In this document: in pieces, positions 36,204-46,360 of the stretch
How the letters are laid out: each line of letters begins with the position of its first letter
How positions within the stretch are numbered: the first letter of the stretch is position 1
Assembly (NCBI GenBank): GCA_024349245.1
Contig: JALDNG010000822.1
Span: forward strand, 1 to 64,000
DNA from: Neodontobutis hainanensis
Lineage: Eukaryota > Chordata > Actinopteri > Gobiiformes > Odontobutidae
Length of the DNA stretch: 64,000 nt
Direction of reading: 5' to 3'
Notes under the pieces: model-generated
Told to the model about the DNA's origin: nothing
The model's database searches: none
What the model saw: only the letters and a program-made list of their open reading frames with translations
Made by a program: the position numbers and the translations under genes

Positions 36204-38160
36204 TGTAGCAGATCAGCCTCCAGAACGCCACACGGATTATAACATTTGTTTAATCACTTACAGACTTCCAAACTGTTTCACTAAGGGTCTTCAAGATTAA
36301 CAACTGTTGTTTCACCATCGGCCTCCAGAGACAGGCCGTGGATGTAAATCTTGAGAAGAAGACATGCTAACCCCGTTTTCTTTCAGATAAAAGGACACCA
36401 ACGTGTTTTGCTAAGGACAGGAAACTTATTAATGACTTTGTTTTGATTTTATAAGAATTGGATCTTCGTTCTACCCAGCACCGTGTCAAAGGTGACACAT
36501 GGAACATCACAGACTGCTAGGCGCCATGTCCAAAAGTCAGAATCCTGTAGATAAGGTGTCCATCCAGCTTTCTCGAGAACACTTTATTCTAATCCTGATT
36601 AACAGTTGAAAATGTCTTTGATCATAGTCGTCGGGCATGGTCAAACACTACCCCCTTTTGGTTTAACTGGACAAATGACTCTGCACTCAAGAAGGACATT
36701 GGTGTTATTTCATTAAAGGACATTTTGTTATTTTATTACTTAGAAAGATTGTGAATGTACTAACAAATATACTGTTTGTTTCAGGATGCAGAGTTTTACA
36801 AGTCAACTAATTCCTTCCATTCCTACAGAGTTACGTTTTATGTTAATAAAATGTAATGAATATATGTTTTTATAATAAGTCTGACAAATGTTTCTTTGCA
36901 TAATCCTGCAAGTACGAATGTGTTTGTGTGTTTTACGAAAACCAAGGAAAATAGGGTGAAACAAAAGGAATGTTTAAGACTTAGTTTAAACATTTAAACT
37001 CCCCCCCAAAGCAATGCCTTCCTCCGTAAGACACACCCTGTCAAAAGTGTTAAAAGTGACCGCTGGTCAAAACACGCCTCTGCACTACTCTCCGCCTCCT
37101 CTTCACTTCGCACTGGACCTCTTGTCCGCTCAGGGCCGTAGGCCCTCGAACCTCTCACAAGCTCCGGACCTCGTGTAACGAGTAAATTTTCTTTGTACTT
37201 TAAAGCCTGCAAGTTTAGCTTGCCGCGATAAAGTTTCCTTCACAAAGCTGTTCAAAGTAGCTTACTTCCTGCCAGCCTGCCAACAAAAGGAAGTTGCCTC
37301 GCTTTTATTTTTGAAGATTTCCTGCCTGCTAAAGAGTTAGCTTGACTAAAATCTAACTTTCTCGAGCAAGTTTAAGCCAGCAACACAGCCGCTAAACCTT
37401 CTCCAGTGGACTTCGCAATAACTTTGAAAGACTCAATTTTACTCGGTGTACGACGCTGATGCTAAAAGGCTTGGCTAGTTGTGACAGTAACGAGACGCTT
37501 TTGAATCTCCCGGGCCCATGGCAGCCCTCTGGAGAGTGGAAACAGCAGGCCATCCTGGAGGCGACAAACGCCATCGGTTGCGACAGGGTTCCGGACAACC
37601 TCTAGACCTCTCGTCGCTAAGATCTGAGACCAATCACGACCCCCAGGGTGAGTCTAAACGTTAGTTACACAAGTTTGGCGTCTAACTGTCTAAACATAAC
37701 AGCCTTGGCCTCAGAAACCGTCATCGAACCCCTTTAAACGCTCCATAACAGCCCCTCATCTAATAATAGAGTTAATAATCAATAGGCCTACTTTCTTTTG
37801 TTTCACAAAATCCTCTGAAAGTAAAGTGTTTTATCGTTCTTTGATTTACCCATTCATGTGTCAATAATTATCCCTTTGTGTCATTTCCTGTAATTATTCA
37901 CTGTTTAAATTTTTATAATCTTTAATAAAACCCCATAAAGACATTTACTGTTTCAATGTGTAATTCATTAATTTTCGAAAACGAGAAGAATTTACTTCCT
38001 TTAGATTAATGAGACTAGACTAAACAGTTTCTCTGGATCTGTTCAAAACTAGAGTGGTGCTCCGAAAGAAATTAATATTTTGATAAGCAAAATATTAATT
38101 ATTAATTTCCATAATTAATATTCATATTAATTATTAATTAATAAGACCATATTCCCTACA
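36204..38160 (+). repeat. 5' LTR
   Basis: This LTR is 1957 bp, bounded by TGTAG...CTACA. It matches the 3' LTR with roughly twenty visible substitutions plus about a dozen small indels, so about 1% substitution. It contains AATAAA near 37924 and a splice-donor-like CCAGGGTGAGTC near 37645. A very AT-rich palindromic stretch lies at 38070-38150. Transcription start and R boundaries cannot be fixed from sequence alone. Confidence 0.95.
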
Positions 38161-38169
38161 TATTATTTT

Positions 38170-38187
38170 TGACGCCCCGCGTGAGCC
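38170..38187 (+). other. Candidate primer binding site
   Basis: TGACGCCCCGCGTGAGCC lies nine bases after the 5' LTR. It agrees with 13 of 18 positions of the lysine-tRNA primer site used by many retroelements (TGGCGCCC...). The third base departs from the expected TGG start. The position is right, but the match is imperfect and the primer tRNA is unconfirmed. Confidence 0.45.
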
Positions 38188-40387
38188 TTGGAAGAATTTT
38201 CTTGATTAAACATTAGAATCACTCAATATCCAAAGTCTTGGATATTGATATATTGGATATATACAAAATTGCTGTCCACTGAAAGCTGTGCCTTTGTTGT
38301 GCTGTTGCTTAGCAATGCGTTTAACCGCGTGCGTGTGTGTGTGTGTGAGAGTTGTGCTTTTGTTTGTTAAGTGTGAAGCGCTGTCGAAATTGCTAATTCA
38401 AATCGTACCAGCTGGACTGATATTATTTTGAATTACAATTAGTATTGTACGCACATTTATGGCCAGAGCATTAATCAAGTACTTGTTAAAAGTTGCTTAG
38501 AGTCTGTTACAAAGCTTAGAGACTCTGCAAATTGCATGCATGTTAAACACACGAGACAAAGTGTGTAACTTCATATGGGCCCGAGACAAAAAGCTAACTA
38601 CTGTGCTATGCCAGAGTTAAGTTAAAATTGTCTCTTACAAGTTGAAAAAAAAATTGCCGCGTTACACCGGATTTTTATGAGAAAACTTGTCTTGCCTAAG
38701 GCTTATGAGCCTGGGTGTATTTTGAATGGATTAAAAAAAAAAACCCGTGCTGTAGGCCTTCACAGACTAGCTAACTGTGAAAACCCTCCCCCTAAAAGCC
38801 ACGTGGCTGCCGTGCTTTTGTCTAAAAACATGGTTTGAGCCTGCTGTGGTAAATGTGCTTGTGTTTAAAACGTGGCCTTGTACCTGCTTTGTACAAAGCG
38901 CTGCTGTGTTTAAACCGCTGGTTTAACAAGTTGTAGACGCCCCAAGTCAGTCTCTGACTGGAGCTAAAAACAAACTTTGCCCCGGCACCCTCAAAGGGGC
39001 GTGCCGGAGACTTCACTCCGGAAGCCAGAGACTCACGAGAGTCTCTATCGCCCCCTAGCGGAAAGAAGTGGTAAAACCACTGACTCACGAGAGTCTTTAT
39101 CGCCTAGCGGAAAGAAGTAGTAAAACCACAGACACAAGTTTCTACTGCCCCTAGCGGAAGAGAAGTGCGAAACTTCTAAAAATCTCAGAGGAGCTCTACC
39201 TCTCTCTGGTGGTCACTCAACGGAATTACACTTTTCCTTAAAACAGTGACTAATTCAAGTTTAGAACTTAACAACTGAATAATTTAAGCTTTCATTGACA
39301 CTGAAAAGCCTGATTGAATTAACATAAAAGTGAATTACTCTGCGTTATTAACAACTACTGAACTGCTATTAAGCTGTTTTTGATTGTTGTTAATGCCTGT
39401 GTTTAACAATCTTGAATGCACAATAGGAGTTAACTAACAATTGTGACATTTTTAATGAACATTGCATCTGCTTTTGGAAAATCTTTGATGCTAACCCTGC
39501 ATTTAATTTGATTATTAATTTGTCTTGATTAACAATTTAAGACTTGTTTTGTGACTTTCCTATCTACACAGGATTTGTCAAATTGGAATGCTAATGCTAA
39601 CAGCTTACTAACACTACGACAACCCTGCTGTTACGCCTGAACAGACTTAACCCTGCACGAATTTTGTCATAGCTGTAATTTAAAAGCTGATTACCTGCAT
39701 GAATTGTTAGATTAAACCCACTGATTCTGCACTGTTAATTTTACAAATTAGCACTGTCAACCCTCATTAACATTCACACCACTAGGCTATTGCTACATAG
39801 TCACTGCTTAATACTAGCATAAGGTCATTTCACTCAGAAATAGACTTTATACCAACTTCCACTTCAACAATTCCTTCTTTTATTACTTTCAATCTGACTT
39901 ATTTGACTTAATACCCCTTTTATTTTAATTTAATTGTAATTTTATTTTATTTTAAATAAAATAAAATGTTAACTTTAATTTTTATTCCTTCATTATTTTT
40001 TTTTATTATTTACACTTTTACTCAGATTTTCAAAAATCCTTTCACAGTCTGCTTGAGTTTTACGCGCCTTCTTCGTAACACTCTACAAGTAGTAACTCTC
40101 TCCTTGCAGTTAAAACGTAATCTAACAATAACTCACTTTCTCAGAGAAACCCCATTTCTCAACAAGTCTGACTCACAGTCTACAGGTTCTGGTAGTCCCA
40201 TCAAGCTTCTGGATCACTTAGACTAGGCTCTAAATGATTTAACAGAACAGGTGCTACCCCAATATGTTGACGAGATTCAGACCACACCTCCCAACGAGCT
40301 AGATTATCAGTTCTTAGCTCCTTGATTAGCATTGCGCTAACCTCTAAGCCAAAAGACAAGGATCTAACTAAGCTGTTAGGTCAAATG
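38188..40387 (+). other. Long non-coding leader of the LTR element
   Basis: About 2.2 kb lies between the primer site and gag with no recognisable protein. At 39020-39170 a unit of about 60 bp repeats about two and a half times, with degeneration: GACTCACGAGAGTCT, TATCGCC, TAGCGGAAAGAAGT and GTAAAACCAC. The GACTCACGAGAGTC part is nearly self-complementary. The rest is AT-rich, with poly-A and poly-T runs at 38645 and 38735. Packaging or structural RNA roles are possible but not shown. Confidence 0.6.
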
Positions 40388-41025
40388 GCTACTGTTATGC
40401 GCGCAGCAGAAACACGCTGAGGATCTCCTGGCACGCAGCCACGAGAAAATACAGGTCCAAAACAGGACCTCGCCCGCCTCCAACGCGATATCAAGACATT
40501 GAATCAGGAACTCCAGCTGACCCAAGGAGCCCTGGAGAATTCTGAAAAACAGAACCAAGAGTTACAAACTCTTGCACAAACACTCCAAAAGACAGAACCT
40601 GACTTTGAGGAGTTACACACCAAACTCCAGATAACTGAGGGGACCCTCAGTGACCTAAGGAACGAGCTGAGCGAAAAAGGTCTGCTCGTGACCTAGCAGA
40701 ACTGCAGCTCAGTGACCATCGCAATGAGCACGACGCTATGCGAGAGGAACTCATCAAAGCAGGCAAAAGTGCACAGCTGTCCGCGAATATGCTGGCACAG
40801 GAAGCTCGGCGGAGAGAGTCCCTGAGTGCACGGGTAGAGGCCCTCACTCAACAAGGTGACTTAGACCGCCAGCTTATTGAACAACTTCAGGCGTGCTTAA
40901 CAGAAGCCGCCCAGATACAACCAGGTAACAAAACAGAGTTTAAAAGCACTGAACCAAGTGCTGGTTACACGGCATACCAACCTGTTAAACCAAAGGAAAA
41001 CTCCCAGGAGGAGCTACCTCACTAA
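40388..41025 (+). pseudogene. Gag N-terminal coiled-coil region (frameshifted)
   Basis: From an ATG at 40388 the frame hits a stop within 12 codons. Open segments then run 40499-40696 (65 residues) and 40738-41025 (95 residues). Both are rich in Leu, Glu, Gln and Lys in heptad-like spacing (for example LNQELQLTQGALENSEKQNQ and AQEARRRESLSARVEALTQQ), predicting a coiled coil. Position directly upstream of the capsid-like part supports a Gag N-terminal multimerisation role. The frame changes between segments show at least two breaks. Confidence 0.6.
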
Positions 41026-41056
41026 CTAATCTGATTTCTCGACCCTACCGCCTCGC

Positions 41057-41743
41057 TTGGACGCAACGGAAAGAGGACCAACCGTGCCGAGCCCGGCCGT
41101 CTTTCCGCGAGCTTCCACAGGTAGGCATTCGGATTACTTCGCACTACCAACAGGTAGGCAATCGGACTTTGTCCCACAACCAGCTTTGAAACAGAGACAT
41201 CTGGACTACGGTCCCACTAACAGAGACTTTGACAAAATTGCGCGTCATATCACTCGCTTTGAGCCCCATCAAGGAGCGTTTTATGACGTGAGTGCTTATC
41301 TTCGCGACATTGAATTCTACCTACAAAGAATACCCAATGTTACTGCTGCGGACAAAATCTTTCTGATAAAACTAACATCAAGCAGAGATGTTAGTAGCTT
41401 CATCGAACGTCAACCTCCTGAGGTCCAAGCTGACTTTGATCTCCTTAGTCAGTCTCTCATGGTGGAATTCTCAGACGTTACGGTAAATGTGGGTCTGACT
41501 GCCGCCCTAATGATCAAACAGGCACGGCCAGAGTCCCCACAGCTATACTATCATCGGCTACGCAAAGCTTATTTCGGTCCACTCAATGAACCAAACATGG
41601 AGGAGGATGAAAACTTCAAAGCCCTCTTTGTGCAAAACCTCCATCCAACTACCAGCCATCATCGCTTTCTGCATGCCCACAAACGCAGACCAGCCACCAA
41701 CTTCGCGAGCTGGCAATGCGGGCATTCACTAAACAGAGGCTGA
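41057..41743 (+). pseudogene. Gag capsid-like region
   Basis: A 228-residue open segment. Residues about 60-200 contain FEPHQGAFYDVSAYLRDIEF, IPNVTAADKIFLIKLT, SFIERQPPEVQADFDLLSQS and RPESPQLYYHRLRKAYFG, a helical order like retrotransposon capsids. The capsid would form the particle that carries the element's RNA. The last 30 residues appear to be out of frame relative to the expected continuation, which resumes in the frame at 41716. The true start may lie upstream and in another frame. Assignment is by pattern and position. Confidence 0.65.
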
Positions 41744-42145
41744 GGCAGACTAAACGCCAAAAGCCAGACACTCTTGTCACCGTGAGATCGGAGCCTAGCG
41801 CCAAGGAGCGCCGACCTCCAATCCAAATGGCCCAGGAGCCTCCCGCTTTCCAGACAGGAAAGAGGGACCTCGACCACACAAAAGAGAGCCGGGTCCACAC
41901 CCGACCTGGCCTGAACGTAAGTTCAAAGACCAGGGCCCTCAATGGAGACCTCGGTTCAAAATAAATTTCGAACCAATCCAAACCGTAACCGATGGGGGTC
42001 CTATCAAAACCGCGACGACAGGAGAAACCATTATCGCCTGTCCCAAGACCAACGATCATCAGGTAGCTCACCTGTCAAACGACAAAATCATGCGAGAGAC
42101 CGAGCCCTGAAACTCAGACTGATCGCGATAGCGAAAGGAGTCTGA
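41716..42145 (+). pseudogene. Gag nucleocapsid-like basic tail
   Basis: Two overlapping frames (41716-41964 and 41942-42145) encode Arg/Lys/Asn/Gln-rich sequence such as KQRLRQTKRQKPD and RTNPNRNRWGSYQNRDDRRN. This is typical of an RNA-binding Gag tail. No CCHC zinc knuckle is visible. The switch between frames indicates a break. Positions 42146-42547 hold no clear domain and contain stops in all frames. Confidence 0.5.
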
Positions 42146-42547
42146 CTACAGAGGAGGCTCGGGCCATAGAACGATACTCAAACGACGCGAAAAGTCCAAG
42201 GACAAGGCTGATCTGTATACGGTGGAGGCCTCTAAGGCCCCGATTCAGACACAGTCACAACCGATCCAAGTCGACTTAACACGCAACTAAAATACAGAGT
42301 CTACTGAAGGGAATGAACATCTCCCAGACCTGTACCTAGGCTCTGACGATCCAGAGCCACTCAATGACATTGTCCAGGACCCTAGCATGGACAACACGGA
42401 GGAAGTGATCCAGATCACAATACCTCAGTCCGCCTAGCGCCGTCCAAGTGAACCCAAACATCGGGCTGTGCCATGACCACGCCACGACTATCGAATGTGA
42501 AACACCCTTTCACCAATTTCTGGGTCACCTAACTGAAAAGGGAGTAG

Positions 42548-43471
42548 CTCAAAGCTTTATCTCTCTGTCTTGTTAGAAGACCACTTGACGACAAAGCACT
42601 TCTCGACACAGCCGCTGACATCAGCCTAATTTCAGGCAACCTGTTCAGATCACTCCAGGCTATAGCGAGAAGATCCCACAGGGACTTGAAGTCCCACCCG
42701 TGCTCTTTAGAAATAAGGCCTTACTCTGATGATCGGACGATCATCAACAAGGTAGCCTTAGTCCAACTGACCATCGGACCCATGACACTGATACACCCAG
42801 TGTACGTGTCCCACCTTGACAATGTCCCACTTCTGATTGGAAAAGACATCCTCAATCGCTTTGAACCACTGATCAACTTCAAGCAGCTGAAGATTTGGGC
42901 CCAAGTGCGAGAACCACTTCCAATCTTCCTGAATGAATCTCAGTGCTATGCGATTGATAGGGAATCACCAATCGGCAGGGTAGCCACCGACATCGCTGGT
43001 ACAACAACCATGCAACCTCGGTGCGAACCAAACCCCTTTACATTGCGTGACAACTTCCTATGCACGCTGAAGGACCCATTAGTGATGACACCCCAGATTG
43101 TCAATGGCATCTCACTGGAAGCAACTCCAGTCGACAATGTCGTGATGGCCTTATGGGCTGACAAATCTGCCATCAGCCAGGAGCTGTTTAACACTCTAAC
43201 GCAGATAAACCCGTGCCTGACCTTCATAAAGAAGCGCACTAGGTTCCCTGCTAACCCCACACCGACTCATGCGTTAACCGCCATCGGTCTATGCTCTGCC
43301 ATCGTACGATGGAACAAAAGAGAACTGACCCACACGCTTGCTGTCATCCCTAATCTCTCACATTCAGTGTACATTGGGGCTGACATGCTAGTCAGACTCG
43401 ACGCACAAGTCGACACCATTAACAACGTTCTCTGGTCCCTGACTGGAGTACGAAAGAATCACTTTCACTGA
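42548..43471 (+). pseudogene. Retropepsin-like protease region plus second protease-like block
   Basis: The frame is open from 42548, after a stop at 42545, to 43471. Near 42602-42620 it reads LLDTAADISLIS, matching the retropepsin active-site loop with Ala in place of the usual Gly (DTAA rather than DTGA). Further on, PLLIGKDILNRFEP near 42835-42875 resembles the second conserved protease block. Past residue 190 a second, weaker protease-like block appears: LCSAIVRWNKRELTHTLAVI then VYIGADMLVRLDAQVD. In active elements this enzyme cuts Gag-Pol. Whether DTAA is active is unknown. Reverse transcriptase is expected next but is not found. Confidence 0.65.
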
Positions 43472-44388
43472 CCAAAGGAAACTTGAGATCGGGTCAAACG
43501 ATCCCCGACGTGTGTCAGGTAAGTAACGACTGCCATCTCACGATACCGCGTAACATCATGGACATACGCCTGAAAGCGCTTTCCAGGACAACAAGTTAAC
43601 TCTTCACAAGCGCTTCTTCCAACCGTCGCCTCTGTTCGCTGAGTTAGGCTTGTCTGTCCAGGCAACACCCCTGGTCGAGCTCGACTCTCGATCAACACAC
43701 GTGCTAGTGCAGAATCCTACTGCCAATAGCATTCTCGCCCCGAAGGCCACACCTTTAGGTTGGCTGATTGACACTAGGTTCCATGACTGTGAACTCAGAA
43801 TCCCAGTCATAGGACGTATGCCACACTCACTCGCGACTGAACAACAGGAGACCGGAGTTGTCTACACAAAACCTTCCGGAGCAATCGCCATATACCCCTC
43901 ACTTGTGGTCGATACCGACACTATCTGCAGGGTCGATCTGGCTGATGCTGAGGTAATGGTTGTACAGACAGGCTCCCTGCTCTCCCTCGATACAGACAAA
44001 GACCTGAACGATCAGGCAGACCTCATGGCAAAACAAGGGGCTCTAGACAAAGCTCTCTGGCAATTCCAGCCAGAAACCTCGTACGATCGACCCCTTCCCA
44101 CCCAACCCACCCATTCTGTCTGTCTGGTTACCCGATCTAAGGCAACCGCAACCGGTGCCTCGGCTCTGACCCCTGCAGACCCATCAACTTCCTTTCTTTC
44201 TTTCACTGGTTCCGGACAATCCACAAACTTATGCTTTACCTTTCAGACCCGATGTCTAACCCCATCGTAGACACTGACTTTTCCTCCGACGCATATCTTA
44301 CAAAGCTATGGGCGGTGCGCGCTCAACTCCACCTGCGTCATGGCTTGCTTGTTCACGCCTCTGACACCCTCACTTCACCTGCGTCAGA
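43472..44388 (+). pseudogene. Conserved-looking region between protease and integrase, no RT motifs
   Basis: An open segment at 43650-44270 (206 residues) includes ANSILAPKATPLGWLIDTRF and TKPSGAIAIYPSLVVDTDTI. The later NDQADLMAKQGALDKALW might be the end of an RNase H domain or just an Ala/Asp/Lys-rich linker. The polymerase boxes expected between protease and integrase are absent, and the 0.9 kb available is too short for a complete RT plus RNase H. Bases 43472-43649 have a frameshift. The function is not recognised. Confidence 0.5.
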
Positions 44389-45516
44389 GTGCCTCAGAGC
44401 CTAAGGGGGGTCATGCTAACGCACGCACATGACGCTCCTTTAGCAGGCCACAGAGGTGTCCGCGCAACACATCAGGCACTTCAACAAGTGGCATACTGGC
44501 CACACATGCAAATGGCCGTGGCAGAATACATCAAAGGCTGCCTAGTATGCTGCCAATCTCAACCGACAAGACCACTCCATCGTGCACCCTTACAAAGAAG
44601 GGGCATTTCTTTCTGTGGTCTGACCTCCAAATCGATTGGATGGGACCCTGACTAAATCAACAAGGGGCAACAAATACATCCTAACGGTCACCTGTGCCTT
44701 CACTAAATGGGTGAAAGGACTTCCAGCCCCAAACGACACGGCACAGACCACAGCCTTTCTACTCATGAACCACGTGTTCTCCAGATTTGGCTTACCCTGT
44801 AAGGTCGATTCTGACCGTGGGACTCACTTCACCGCCGAGGTGATGGGACAACTGTGGCAAACCATGGGCAAAATTCCACGTCAGCCACCACCCCAGTCCT
44901 CAGGCCAAGTAGAAAGAGCAAACCGAACGGTGATCGACATCCTAAAGAAATATGTTGCATCTAATCACCGAGACTGGGACGCCCAAACTGCACTTGGTCC
45001 TGATGGCTATCAGAGCCACGCCACACACGGCGACCGAGTCTCCCCGCTTGAGCTCATGACCGGTAGGCAGATGATGCTTCCCCTACACTTACTGTATCAG
45101 CCAGGAGAGGCTAACATCGCCACGGCCTATACCTCACACCAGTACATGGCTGATCTCCAGGCACACCTGAGAATCACCTTCGCCTTTGCCCAGGAAAAAC
45201 TAGGCAAAAGGGCAGAAGGACGTAAGGTCTATTATGACCAAAAGTCATCTAGGACGAACTACAGGTGGGAGACAAAGTGTGGTACTACATGTTCAGCCAA
45301 CTCACTGGACAAACAAGAGGTGGTACCAACCGACTAACGCTGAAATTCCTCCCGCTGGGCGGACCGTACACCATTGTCAACAAACTATCCCCGGTGGTGT
45401 ATCAGATAAAGATCACCAAAGGGAGAAAGGAACCCACTCTCAAGTGGATACACTGCAACCAGATAAAGTTGCACAAAACCCCATGGATCTACAGGGACGC
45501 TCACGCTCCCAAGTAG
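44389..45516 (+). pseudogene. Integrase region (zinc finger, catalytic core, C-terminal domain), frameshifted
   Basis: The HHCC zinc-binding part (44389-44655) reads HAHDAPLAGHRGVRATHQAL and CLVCCQ. The catalytic core follows in another frame (44636-45337) with [32 protein letters not shown] (second Asp) and [11 protein letters not shown] (Glu). Only 32 residues separate that Asp and Glu instead of the usual 35. The segment just before QSSG is shorter than normal, so a small deletion is likely. The first Asp lies at the frame junction near 44633. A third frame (45265-45516) carries GDKVWYYMF and KFLPLGGPYTIVNKLSP, like a gypsy/retroviral integrase C-terminus. In active elements this enzyme joins cDNA to host DNA. 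This copy looks inactive. Confidence 0.85.
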
Positions 45517-46360
45517 TCTTAAACGGATCCCTTAGCTCGCAGTAACCACTAACAACTAACCTCTAACCTCTAACTCTGATTTCCTAACTCTTTTCACCTT
45601 TCAGTGGTAACTGTGAGTAATTCAATAACTGTAACTGATAACTCTGGTTTTCCTGTCAATGAATCAATTCTCGTTGCAACCGCGCTGTGTGTACCTTGCG
45701 TAACCTCGGTGCTCACAAGTTTAATAGCGCTAACATTTCCACTGTAATAGACAAGTCTCGGAGTAACAGCAGCAACTCCAAACGCTTTAAAAAAACGTCG
45801 AAAGACACTGTGTCAGTGGTAAACACTCACAGTGAGACTCTAAAACCAACCAAACCAAACTGTAGACCATACACACACTCAAATGGTCGCCTTGCTGATA
45901 AATGACACGCTCATAGACATCAGCTCCTCAGTGGACAGCCGAGCAATGAGAAGAATTCTTTAAAGGATCACGATAACCATTATGTCCCTTACATAATCAC
46001 TATGTATGTATATCCTTGTCCCTAAATGCATGCAAAGTCCCTCCAAGTTATGATCCTCCTAACATATTTTCTTTTATTATAAACACCTCCTAAACTTTAA
46101 ACAAACTAAATGAGACAGCTCTCTCATTTCTTTATTTCACAATAAGTCCTTCTTTAAGTGATAAACTTAATCTATCTCCATTAGCAACGGATATAATACA
46201 AACCAAGTAAAGCCCCTTTACACTTGTATACTTTTCCTTAATCACGCTTGCATCATTACACCTGTTATGACGCCAAACTATGTGTTTAACGTGTGGCTTA
46301 CTCCCTGGTCTGCAAGGATGTCGACACGGAAACTTGTGAAACCAGCTTCGAAAGGGGGAC
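45517..46360 (+). other. Region between integrase and 3' LTR, with polypurine tract
   Basis: About 0.84 kb has only a short frame (45687-45905, Ser/Asn/Lys/Thr-rich, no domain). I see no envelope-like signal peptide or membrane segment and no reverse transcriptase. The final bases GAAAGGGGGA (46350-46359), one base before the 3' LTR, form the polypurine tract that primes plus-strand DNA synthesis in LTR elements. Confidence 0.7.

Noticed and set aside
36994..37598. Short - strand frames in the 5' LTR
   Set aside because: No domain, and they overlap regulatory LTR sequence. The 3' LTR copy breaks them.
45517..46349. Possible envelope gene after integrase
   Set aside because: No signal peptide, membrane segment or long frame. 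The only frame is 72 codons of Ser/Asn/Lys/Thr-rich sequence.
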